From CAZCBJ01 sp964496705 (GTDB lineage Bacteria; Chloroflexota; Anaerolineae; Anaerolineales; Anaerolineaceae): a DNA stretch of 6,984 bases. Shown piece by piece: positions 1 through 5,836 of this stretch. Made by a program: the position numbers and the translations under genes. The stretch spans positions 1 through 6,984 of the forward strand of contig CAZCBJ010000207.1 in the NCBI GenBank assembly GCA_964496705.1, written 5' to 3'. Every line of letters starts with the position of its first letter. The stretch's first letter is position 1. The notes below the pieces were generated by a model. That model worked only from the letters and a program-made list of their open reading frames with translations, ran no database searches and was not told where the DNA came from.

Positions 1-55
1 AACCCCTGGCCTCCTCAGTGCGATTGAGGCGCGCTCCCAACTGCGCTACAGGCCC
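1..55 (-). tRNA. tRNA-Ala (anticodon CGC), 3' part cut by the window edge
   Basis: Read on the minus strand, the RNA begins at base 55 with the acceptor strand GGGCCTG, then TA. A D-arm follows with stem GCGC/GCGC around an AGTTGGGA loop, then a 5-bp anticodon stem CCTCA/TGAGG enclosing the 7-base loop ATCGCAC. U33 is followed by CGC as anticodon (bases 22-20), which reads the alanine codon GCG. The third base of the acceptor strand is G, as needed for the G3:U70 identity pair of alanine tRNAs, but position 70 lies outside the window. A 5-base variable region and the T-stem strand AGGGG with TT are present before the edge. The T-loop, the rest of the acceptor stem and the CCA end are missing. 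The arm geometry is fully regular, so this is a real tRNA and not a remnant. Confidence 0.92.
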
Positions 56-73
56 TCACACCAAAGTTCAGGC

Positions 74-102
74 ATTTTACCCCAAGCGTTGGACACTGTC
101 AA
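74..102 (-). promoter_or_regulatory. Sigma70-type promoter of the tRNA-Ala gene
   Basis: On the minus strand a perfect -35 box TTGACA (102-97) is followed, after exactly 17 bases, by a -10 box TAAAAT (79-74; five of six match). The expected start is near base 67, about 12 bases before the mature tRNA 5' end. That fits a short leader removed by RNase P. The site is back to back with the promoter of the peptidase operon. Confidence 0.8.
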
Positions 103-120
103 GGAAGCCCTATTAAAAAA

Positions 121-150
121 TTTACCTAACAAGACCGAATCGGCTATAAT
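121..150 (+). promoter_or_regulatory. Sigma70-type promoter of the peptidase operon
   Basis: A perfect -10 box TATAAT (145-150) is preceded by an 18-base spacer and a -35-like TTTACC (121-126; four of six match). An A-rich run (115-120) sits just upstream, where an UP element would be. Transcription would start near 157, placing the ribosome site at the extreme 5' end of the message. A second, weaker candidate is TTGGAC (89-94) with TATTAA (111-116) at 16-base spacing. Confidence 0.6.
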
Positions 151-156
151 CGGCCC

Positions 157-162
157 GGAGGA
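157..162 (+). promoter_or_regulatory. Ribosome binding site of the M24 peptidase
   Basis: GGAGGA lies 8 bases before the ATG at 171 and is the strongest Shine-Dalgarno match in the window. It fixes the start at 171. If the TATAAT at 145-150 is the active -10 box, this site is at or next to the first transcribed bases. Confidence 0.8.
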
Positions 163-170
163 TATTCCAC

Positions 171-1274
171 ATGAATCAATCTCGCTGGCAGCGCTTGCTC
201 AATATGATAGTAGAATCCACCTTCGACGCGATGGTGTTCAATCCAGGACCAACCTTAACTTATTTGACTGGCTTGAACTTTCACCTCATGGAACGTCCAA
301 CCATCTTAATTGCCGTCCCCGGCAGGCAGCCGGTGATGATCCTCCCGGAATTGGAAAGAGCCAAAATCCAAAGCGCTGCCGACGCTATTCAGGCATTTAC
401 TTTTGGCGATAATCCCGCCACCTGGCAATCCGGTTTTACGCAAGCCTTACAGTCGAGCAACCTTGCCGGGAAAACCATCGGCGTTGAGCCAACCCGCCTG
501 CGCTTTCTTGAAATGCAATTCCTACAATGCGCCGCGCCAACCAACCGCTATCTGCCAGCGGATGAGATCGTCGCTCATCTTCGCCTGTGCAAGGATCAAG
601 ATGAGGTCGACTGCATGCGCACCGCCGTACGAATTGCGCAGGATGCGCTCAAAGCCACCCTGCCTGCCATGAAGGTGGGCGTCAGCGAGCGCGAATTGTC
701 CAGTGAACTGACTTTGCAACTGCTGCGCGCCGGATCAGACGCAGAGCTGCCATTCTCTCCCATCGTTGCCAGTGGGCCTAATTCTGCCAATCCGCACGCC
801 GCACCATCTGATCGCACATTACAGGATGGAGATCTGGTGGTGATCGATTGGGGCGCTTACCACCGTGGGTATTGCTCAGACCTGACCCGCACCTTCGCCA
901 TCGGCTCCATCGAGCCAGAATTTGAGCAGATTTATAGACTGGTTCAATCAGCCAATGCCGCCGGTCGGACAGCCGCTCGTCCCGCCGTCCCGGCTGGCGA
1001 CGTCGACCTCGCTGCCCGCAGTGTAATTGATGGCGCCGGGTTTGGGAAATACTACTTCCACCGAACTGGACATGGATTGGGCATGGAAGGACACGAACCC
1101 CCTTACATTTACGCTGAAAACAAGCTCATCCTCAAACCGGGGATGACCTTTACAGTGGAACCGGGCATTTATCTAGACGGTCGAGGTGGAGTACGAATAG
1201 AGGACAATGTGTTGATTACACCAGAGGGCGTTGATGTGCTCTCTGATTTCTCGCGCGATTTGATGGTACTGTAA
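171..1274 (+). CDS. M24 family Xaa-Pro peptidase (prolidase/aminopeptidase P-like)
   Basis: A 367-residue protein with the two-part layout of prolidases: an N-terminal creatinase/prolidase domain (about 5-135) and a C-terminal pita-bread metallopeptidase domain (about 143-360). The dinuclear metal ligands are all visible: D226 (in VIDWGA), D237 (in GYCSDLTRT), H301 (in GHGLGMEGH), E330 (in TVEPGIY) and E344 (in RIEDN). H209 in the NPHAAP segment and H308 correspond to the conserved substrate-binding and catalytic histidines. Enzymes of this family remove an N-terminal residue preceding proline, or split Xaa-Pro dipeptides, in the cytoplasm, usually with Mn or Co. The length is typical for PepQ-type proteins. 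There is no signal peptide, so it should act on imported or internally produced peptides. It is the first gene of a three-gene operon, with the MFS gene 3 bases downstream. Dipeptidase and aminopeptidase P specificity cannot be separated from sequence alone. Confidence 0.93.
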   Translation: MNQSRWQRLLNMIVESTFDAMVFNPGPTLTYLTGLNFHLMERPTILIAVPGRQPVMILPELERAKIQSAADAIQAFTFGDNPATWQSGFTQALQSSNLAGKTIGVEPTRLRFLEMQFLQCAAPTNRYLPADEIVAHLRLCKDQDEVDCMRTAVRIAQDALKATLPAMKVGVSERELSSELTLQLLRAGSDAELPFSPIVASGPNSANPHAAPSDRTLQDGDLVVIDWGAYHRGYCSDLTRTFAIGSIEPEFEQIYRLVQSANAAGRTAARPAVPAGDVDLAARSVIDGAGFGKYYFHRTGHGLGMEGHEPPYIYAENKLILKPGMTFTVEPGIYLDGRGGVRIEDNVLITPEGVDVLSDFSRDLMVL

Positions 1275-1277
1275 TCC

Positions 1278-2435
1278 ATGTATCGAGATTTAATTGTTTT
1301 GGCCATCTCCCTGTTCACCTGGGGAATTGGAGAAGGCATGTTTTTTATCTTTCAACCCATCTACTTGCAGCAGATGGGTGCATCTCCGTTGTTGATTGGC
1401 TCCCTGTTTGGTGCGATGGGTTTCATGTACGCCGCCTCCCAAATTCCAGCCGGTCTTCTCTCAGATCGGATTGGCAACCGGGTGCTCCTCTGGGCAGCCT
1501 GGCTCATCGCACTCGTCGCCACGCTATTAATGGCTTTTTCCACCACCTTACCGGTATTCATCGTTGGTATGCTCCTTTACGGCTGGACTGCCTATGTCAC
1601 GACACCGTTAAATGCCTATACCGCATCTCTACGCGGAAATTTAAGTGTCCCGCGCGCTATGACTTTGATCTCAGCTTGTTTTCAATTAGGCGCTACCATC
1701 GGCCCATTCCTGGGGGGAGTGATTGGTGATCGATACGGATTGCGCACCGTATACCAACTTTCCCTGGTGTTTTTTGTGCCCTCCACGTTTGCTCTGTTCT
1801 GGCTCAGGAAAGAGAAAAACAACGAAACTCACCTCGATGTCCCCCGCACAAGCTTCATCCGCAATAAGGTTTTGATCATATTCGTGGTGCTGGCATTTTT
1901 TACCACATTCGCGACCTATTTGCCTCAACCCCTTACCCCAAATTTCTTGCAGAACGAACGCCAGCTCTCATTGAGATCCATTGGTAATCTGGGCTCAATT
2001 GGCAGCCTGGGAAATGCCATGATTGCATTATCTCTGGGCGGACTGGGCACTGCTCCCGGGTTCATCATCGGGCAGGGACTCGTAGCCGCTTTTTCTCTGA
2101 TCATCTGGCAAGGTACCGGCGCTTGGCTTTACCTGGGATATTTCATGTTGGGAGGCTATCGTCTCTTCCGTCTCATGGGCATGGCTTTCACCCGCTCACT
2201 GGTCTACACGAATCATACCGGGAAAGCATTTGGGTTGCTGGAAACCGCCAACGCCACCGCCAGTATCCTCGCCCCGATGTTCGCCGGAATCCTTTACACC
2301 CAATCCCCAACCTGGATATATTCTTTTGCACTTTTCGCTATCCTTGCCATGATGGTGATTAACTCAGCATTCTTTGCGCTTCACAAGCGCATTCAACAAC
2401 GGAAAGCCAAGCGGAATGCTTCATCATCCGGCTAA
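1278..2435 (+). CDS. Major facilitator superfamily (MFS) permease
   Basis: A 385-residue, strongly hydrophobic protein with about 12 membrane segments by eye (roughly 5-28, 39-60, 69-88, 92-110, 127-148, 158-176, 197-214, 240-255, 258-277, 281-300, 321-339, 346-367). The MFS signature motif A is clear between segments 2 and 3: GLLSDRIGNR (59-68). A related GGVIGDRYGLR (146-156) follows segment 5, next to a motif C-like GATIGPFLGG. A charged central loop (177-196) separates the two six-helix halves, and the C-terminus is a short Lys/Arg-rich tail, presumably cytoplasmic. Such proteins move small solutes by proton-coupled symport or antiport, or by uniport. The start lies 3 bases after the peptidase stop and has no good Shine-Dalgarno sequence, so translational coupling is likely. 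The substrate is unknown. The neighbouring peptidase suggests peptides or amino acids, but drug-efflux-type MFS proteins have the same look. Confidence 0.9.
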   Translation: MYRDLIVLAISLFTWGIGEGMFFIFQPIYLQQMGASPLLIGSLFGAMGFMYAASQIPAGLLSDRIGNRVLLWAAWLIALVATLLMAFSTTLPVFIVGMLLYGWTAYVTTPLNAYTASLRGNLSVPRAMTLISACFQLGATIGPFLGGVIGDRYGLRTVYQLSLVFFVPSTFALFWLRKEKNNETHLDVPRTSFIRNKVLIIFVVLAFFTTFATYLPQPLTPNFLQNERQLSLRSIGNLGSIGSLGNAMIALSLGGLGTAPGFIIGQGLVAAFSLIIWQGTGAWLYLGYFMLGGYRLFRLMGMAFTRSLVYTNHTGKAFGLLETANATASILAPMFAGILYTQSPTWIYSFALFAILAMMVINSAFFALHKRIQQRKAKRNASSSG

Positions 2436-2442
2436 ACTCTAC

Positions 2443-2446
2443 AGGA
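2443..2446 (+). promoter_or_regulatory. Ribosome binding site deciding the hydrolase start
   Basis: AGGA lies 5 bases before the ATG at 2452. It supports that start over the in-frame ATG at 2374, which would overlap the end of the permease gene by 62 bases and add 26 residues unlike this family's N-terminus. Confidence 0.55.
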
Positions 2447-2451
2447 TCACC

Positions 2452-3087
2452 ATGTCACTCGAAATTCACTCAATCGCCATTGGTCAGTTGGAAAACAACT
2501 GTTATCTCATCGTTGACCCCCTCAGCCGTGAAGCAGCCGTGGTCGATCCCCCCGGCGAGAGTGAGGCTTTGGTAAAAGTCATAAATACGAACCGGTTAAT
2601 TATCAAGTACATTTTGCTCACGCATGCGCATTTCGATCACATAAGCGGAGTGGATTGGCTGTCCAGTTACCTGCAGCCTGGACTGCCTGAAATCGGGCTG
2701 CATCCCGATGACCTGCCCTTATGGCGTGAAGGCGGTGGCAGTGCGTATTTTGGCCTGACCATCTCTACGGGCCCAGAACCGGACCTTTCACTTTTTCACG
2801 GTCAAAACCTGAACATTGGGCCTTTTGGCCTTCAAGTGCGCCATACACCCGGACACACGCCCGGTCACGTCATCTTCTATCTACCTGACAGCGGGGCTGC
2901 CTGCGTTGGAGATGTGATCTTCCGTCTGGGAGTTGGCCGGACCGATTTTCCCGGTGGCAACGCCAGCACATTGATGCAATCTATCCGCACGCAAATTCTC
3001 ACCCTGCCACCAGAAACCCGACTTCTGCCCGGTCACGGTCCGGAGACCTCGGTCAGCCTGGAAAGTCGAGAAAACCCATTTATTTAA
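2452..3087 (+). CDS. Metallo-beta-lactamase-fold hydrolase, glyoxalase II-like (YcbL type)
   Basis: From the ATG at 2452 the protein has 211 residues, the usual size for short glyoxalase II-like hydrolases. It starts directly on the first strand (IGQLENNCYLI). Both metal sites are complete: THAHFDH gives H58, H60, D62 and H63; TPGHTPGH gives H135; CVGDVIF gives the bridging D154; LLPGHGPET gives H195. The GVGRTDFPGGN segment (160-170) is typical of the YcbL/glyoxalase II branch and not of beta-lactamases or RNase Z. The family hydrolyses thioesters such as S-lactoylglutathione, or other small esters, in the cytoplasm. The longer C-terminal glutathione-binding region of classical GloB is missing, so the natural substrate is open; persulfide dioxygenase relatives share the fold. 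It is the last gene of the operon, 16 bases after the permease and 3 bases before a strong hairpin. Confidence 0.9.
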   Translation: MSLEIHSIAIGQLENNCYLIVDPLSREAAVVDPPGESEALVKVINTNRLIIKYILLTHAHFDHISGVDWLSSYLQPGLPEIGLHPDDLPLWREGGGSAYFGLTISTGPEPDLSLFHGQNLNIGPFGLQVRHTPGHTPGHVIFYLPDSGAACVGDVIFRLGVGRTDFPGGNASTLMQSIRTQILTLPPETRLLPGHGPETSVSLESRENPFI

Positions 3088-3090
3088 TCA

Positions 3091-3123
3091 ACAACCCCAG
3101 GATTTTGACCATCCTGGGGTTGT
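3091..3123. terminator. 13-bp hairpin shared by two convergent operons (bidirectional terminator)
   Basis: ACAACCCCAGGAT (3091-3103) and its exact reverse complement (3111-3123) enclose the 7-base loop TTTGACC. The stem begins 3 bases after the hydrolase stop and ends 6 bases before the rny stop on the other strand, so it nearly fills the convergent gap. Neither side has a clean T-run: TTATTTT appears only 6 bases past the stem on the plus strand, inside the end of rny. Termination on both strands is the simplest reading. An RNA 3'-end stabiliser is the alternative. Confidence 0.75.
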
Positions 3124-3129
3124 CGAGGA

Positions 3130-4665
3130 TTATTTTGCGTATTCAACAGCCCGCGTCTCTCGGATGACAGTCACCTTGATCTGTCCGGGATATTGCATGC
3201 TCTCTTCAATCTTTTTGGCAATATCGCGAGCCAGCCGGGTGGATTCCAGGTCGTCGATATCCTGAGGTCGCACAATGATGCGCACTTCGCGCCCAGCCTG
3301 GATGGCATAACTTTGTTCAACACCCTTGTAAGAGTTGGCAATTTCTTCCAGCGCGCGCAGCCGCTTGATATATTGCTCCAAGTCCTCACGACGGGCTCCG
3401 GGACGAGCCCCAGAAATGGCATCCGCCGCCTCAACGATGATGGCTTCCACTGATTCCTGATCCACCTCATGGTGATGAGAAGCGATCACATTGACCACCC
3501 GTGAATTCACACCGTGCCGCCTGGCAAACTCAGCTCCCAACTGAGCATGCGTCCCCTCGATATTGTGATCCATTGCCTTACCCAGGTCGTGTAATAAGGC
3601 ACCTGCTTTACAAACTTCAATATTTGCGCCCAATTCCGCGGCGATCAGGGCTGCCAGCTTGGCGACCTCAACTGCATGCGCCAGTTGATTCTGCCCATAG
3701 GAAGTTCTATACTTTAAACGACCCATTAATTTGATGACTTCTGGATGCAGCCCGGCCACGCCCGCTTCGAAGGCCGCCTCCTCGCCCGCTTCCTGGATGG
3801 ATCGATCCACCTCGCGCTGCTCTTCGTTCAAAACCTTTTCAATATAAGCCGGATGGATACGCCCATCCAAAATCAGACGCTGCAGTGTTCGGCGTGCCAC
3901 TTCGCGGCGCACCGGATCAAAACATGAAACGGTAACGGCTTCGGGAGTGTCATCCACGATCACATCCACGCCGGCAGCCTGTTCAAAAGCGCGTATATTA
4001 CGCCCATTGCGGCCCACGATGCGCCCCTTCATTTCCTCATTGGGCAGCGAGACGATCGAGGTCGTCACTTGGGCGACATGCTCTGAGGCCACACGCTGGA
4101 TGGCGTCAGTCACTATTTCACGCGCTTTTCGCTCACCTTCGGCGCGCGCTTCAGCTTCCACTTGACGGATCACCCGCGCCATGTCGCCTCGCGCTTCTTT
4201 TTCTACCTCTGCCAACAATTCGCCCCTTGCCTCTTCGCGCGACATCTCTGCGACCCGCTGCAACTCCTCGAGTTTTTGGGAATACATACGGTCCATTTCA
4301 TTGGCACGTTTATCCAATGCACTCTGGCGCTTGTTGATCGCCTGTTCACGCTGTTCCATCCGTTCCAGGCGGTTATCCAAATCTTGTCGCCGTTTTTGAA
4401 GACGGTCATCTTCACGTGACAATTCATTGCGCCGGCGAACGATCTCCGCTTCACCTTCCTGAAGAATCTTCAGTGCCCTGTCTTTTGATTCCAATTCAAT
4501 CGTTTTCGCCTTTTCCTGTGCTATCGCAACCACATTATCCGCACGGGTATTCTGCTCTTTGATATAGCGGTTTTTTAAATATCGGGTGGCGAAGTAAAGA
4601 ACCCCCACCACCAACCCAATATCTAGAACCAACAAGGTTAATATGAAAACCAACCTGTTCTCCAT
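3130..4665 (-). CDS. rny: Ribonuclease Y (membrane-anchored endoribonuclease)
   Basis: A 511-residue protein with the complete RNase Y layout. An N-terminal membrane anchor (about 5-28) is followed by a long, charged Glu/Arg/Lys/Gln-rich coiled coil (about 35-200). A KH RNA-binding domain follows, with the GxxG loop GRNG (218-221) and the conserved VDDTPEAVTVS segment. The HD metal-dependent phosphohydrolase domain has H330, the HD pair H359-D360 (LLHDLGKA), the HHH cluster 397-399 and D415 (EAADAISGARPGAR). The length matches the family norm of about 510-520. The enzyme starts decay of many mRNAs by cutting single-stranded RNA, and works at the inner face of the membrane in a degradosome-like network. 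Translation starts 3 bases after the recX stop, so the two genes are very probably one transcript. Many family members carry GREG in the KH loop where this one has GRNG; that is a mild variant. Confidence 0.97.
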   Translation of the reverse strand: MENRLVFILTLLVLDIGLVVGVLYFATRYLKNRYIKEQNTRADNVVAIAQEKAKTIELESKDRALKILQEGEAEIVRRRNELSREDDRLQKRRQDLDNRLERMEQREQAINKRQSALDKRANEMDRMYSQKLEELQRVAEMSREEARGELLAEVEKEARGDMARVIRQVEAEARAEGERKAREIVTDAIQRVASEHVAQVTTSIVSLPNEEMKGRIVGRNGRNIRAFEQAAGVDVIVDDTPEAVTVSCFDPVRREVARRTLQRLILDGRIHPAYIEKVLNEEQREVDRSIQEAGEEAAFEAGVAGLHPEVIKLMGRLKYRTSYGQNQLAHAVEVAKLAALIAAELGANIEVCKAGALLHDLGKAMDHNIEGTHAQLGAEFARRHGVNSRVVNVIASHHHEVDQESVEAIIVEAADAISGARPGARREDLEQYIKRLRALEEIANSYKGVEQSYAIQAGREVRIIVRPQDIDDLESTRLARDIAKKIEESMQYPGQIKVTVIRETRAVEYAK

Positions 4666-4668
4666 AGT

Positions 4669-5337
4669 CTAATTTTCCTCGTGATAGTGGTTTGTGTTTC
4701 CAGTTTCCAACTGTATTTCATCCCAAATCTTCTTCACAACCGGCTTCAAGGTTTCATAAGAGAAACCTCGCCGGAGTAAAAAAGCACTCAACCGTTCTTT
4801 GAATTTTTCCCAGTCCAAATCTGCCAAACGCTTGGCATATTTGCATCCCGCTCGATACGCCAGATCATCGTCATCTGTTAGAGAGAGAGCCGTCTGGATG
4901 GCATCCGGGGCAACACCTTTTTGTCGGAGTTCAAGGGCAAGCAAACGACGGCCGCGAGGGCGAAATTCGCTTCGGTTTTCCACCCAGGTCCGGGCAAACT
5001 GCTCGTCTTCAACCAGTCCATTACGGCGTAATCGCTCGATTACATCTTCAATCTCATCATCGGTGAAATCTTTGCGCCTCAACTTCATTTGAATTTCCAT
5101 CGTTGAATGTGGGCGATAACTCAAATAATTCAAAGCGCGTTCATAAGCCACTTCCCTGCCATCCTGACTGCGCAAGCTCTCGATTTGGGTTTCGTCTAGT
5201 GTCTGCCCAACGCGCAGCCAGGCAGCCACAATCCGGGTTACACCGAGGACATATTCACCGTCCAGGTATATATTGACCCGATTGGGATTACGTTTCTGAA
5301 CTTTTAGCGCCGTAATCGTTCGCAAGGCACAACCCAC
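4669..5337 (-). CDS. recX: Regulatory protein RecX
   Basis: A 222-residue protein built from tandem three-helix repeats (about 62-104, 112-152 and 157-205) after an N-terminal strand region (about 8-35) of the kind VQKRNPNRVNIYLDGEYVLGV. The diagnostic RecX segment is FARTWVENRSEFRPRGRRLL (114-133), followed by ALELRQKGV. RecX binds RecA and RecA filaments and limits recombinase and coprotease activity. The start at 5337 is a GTG; no good Shine-Dalgarno sequence is seen. A TTG at codon 5 is an alternative, and no ATG is available before the conserved part. The gene precedes rny with a 3-base gap. recA, its usual neighbour, is not in the window, where 500 bases of non-coding DNA lie upstream instead. 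Confidence 0.93.
   Translation of the reverse strand: MGCALRTITALKVQKRNPNRVNIYLDGEYVLGVTRIVAAWLRVGQTLDETQIESLRSQDGREVAYERALNYLSYRPHSTMEIQMKLRRKDFTDDEIEDVIERLRRNGLVEDEQFARTWVENRSEFRPRGRRLLALELRQKGVAPDAIQTALSLTDDDDLAYRAGCKYAKRLADLDWEKFKERLSAFLLRRGFSYETLKPVVKKIWDEIQLETGNTNHYHEEN
4676..4680 (-). promoter_or_regulatory. Ribosome binding site of rny inside the recX end
   Basis: On the minus strand GAGGA (4680-4676) lies 10 bases before the rny ATG (4665-4663), within the last codons of recX. A site of its own, combined with the 3-base gap, suggests coupled but independently primed translation of RNase Y. Confidence 0.65.
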
Positions 5338-5389
5338 AAGCAGAATCTACCAGGCAGATGCTGAATGTGAGCGATTGGGCAACACAACT

Positions 5390-5418
5390 ATTGTATGGAT
5401 CAAGTGATCGAAGGTTTA
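5390..5418 (-). promoter_or_regulatory. Possible promoter of recX-rny
   Basis: On the minus strand TACAAT (5395-5390; five of six match to the -10 box) lies about 50 bases before the recX start. Seventeen bases upstream the -35 position holds only TAAACC (three of six). It is the best candidate I see on this strand close to recX, but the -35 is poor. Confidence 0.3.
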
Positions 5419-5568
5419 GCCTATGAATTTGACCACCAATCGAAACATAAACTCAAATCATCAATAGTCATTGGTTTTGACATAATTTCGCTGCCTGGCA
5501 ATCTAAATCATCATTTACACAGCAGGTCAGCCTGTCATGGACCAAACGCAATCAATTTTACCATCATC

Positions 5569-5587
5569 CTCTCCGATGGTCGGAGAG
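5569..5587. repeat. Inverted repeat / hairpin CTCTCCG-CGGAGAG
   Basis: CTCTCCG (5569-5575) and CGGAGAG (5581-5587) are exact reverse complements around ATGGT. An inner A-T pair could extend the stem to 8 bp. No T-run follows on either strand, so it is not a standard terminator. On the minus strand the right arm contains GGAGAGG, a ribosome-site-like sequence directly before ATGATG (5567-5562). Confidence 0.5.
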
Positions 5588-5604
5588 AGAATTAAGCCCA
5601 AGTC

Positions 5605-5635
5605 GCACCATTCATATCGGTGCTGCCAAAGCAGC
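5605..5635. repeat. Two overlapping, mutually exclusive hairpins
   Basis: GCACC (5605-5609) pairs with GGTGC (5619-5623). GCTGC (5622-5626) pairs with GCAGC (5631-5635) around a CAAA tetraloop. The stems share bases 5622-5623, so both cannot be complete at once. Overlapping stems of this kind can act as an RNA switch, but 5-bp stems also occur by chance. Confidence 0.35.
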
Positions 5636-5736
5636 GAACCTGATATTACCAACAAATCCATTATACAATAAATTTTAAAAGATTGCATCATTGTTCGTGC
5701 AGTAGATTTTTTTCACTCACCCTGAATGTAGATGTC

Positions 5737-5765
5737 TTGGCAAAAATAGCAATCGCCTATATACT
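5737..5765 (+). promoter_or_regulatory. Sigma70-type promoter of the membrane-protein gene
   Basis: TTGGCA (5737-5742; five of six match to the -35 box) is separated by exactly 17 bases from TATACT (5760-5765; five of six match to the -10 box). The predicted start is near 5772. That is 2 bases before an in-frame GTG (5774) and about 65 bases before the ATG at 5837. Confidence 0.65.
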
Positions 5766-5802
5766 TCCATGCCGTGTTGATATTTTTCCAAAAAATCGCT
5801 CA

Positions 5803-5820
5803 TCGAATCAAACGATTCGA
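5803..5820. repeat. 7-bp palindrome upstream of the membrane-protein gene
   Basis: TCGAATC (5803-5809) and GATTCGA (5814-5820) are perfect reverse complements separated by AAAC. The site lies about 31 bases after the predicted transcription start and 17 bases before the ATG at 5837. It could be an operator or a small leader hairpin. If translation begins at 5774 it is coding sequence instead. Confidence 0.4.
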
Positions 5821-5836
5821 ATTTTATCCACGCAGC

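Larger units (their letters stand above)
5338..5836. other. Long intergenic region between divergent genes
   Basis: About 500 bases hold no convincing gene. The open frames here (5395-5595 and 5683-5913 on plus) lack ribosome sites and have no recognisable protein character. What can be seen: a weak recX promoter (5390-5418); an isolated perfect -35 hexamer TTGACA (5477-5482, plus) without a good -10 partner; a cluster of small hairpins (5569-5635); an AT-rich stretch from about 5640 to 5830 containing TATACAAT and a run of seven T (near 5706); a good plus-strand promoter (5737-5765); and a 7-bp palindrome (5803-5820) just before the membrane protein. Confidence 0.6.

Noticed and set aside
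89..412. Plus-strand open frame of 107 codons overlapping the peptidase start
   Set aside because: It lies in another frame across the clearly coding peptidase gene, has no ribosome site and shows no protein family character.
2374..2451. Longer N-terminus for the MBL hydrolase from the ATG at 2374
   Set aside because: It would overlap the permease gene by 62 bases. The extra residues do not look like this family, while the ATG at 2452 has AGGA at a workable distance.
5477..5508. Perfect TTGACA as a second plus-strand promoter
   Set aside because: At 16-18 base spacing the -10 position does not resemble TATAAT. The best partner (TCTAAA) needs a 19-base spacer.
5395..5595. Plus-strand open frame of 66 codons in the intergenic region
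   Set aside because: There is no ribosome site, the composition is not protein-like, and its start overlaps the likely recX promoter.
5581..5649. Possible TPP or glycine riboswitch (GAACCTGAT at 5636-5644; GGAGAGA near 5582)
   Set aside because: Only short fragments match. The TPP CTGAGA core and the remaining conserved parts of the glycine aptamer are missing, and the expected pairings do not form.
5700..5715. T-run after TGCA...TGCA as a possible terminator
   Set aside because: The only pairing upstream is 4 bp with a large loop, too weak for an intrinsic terminator.
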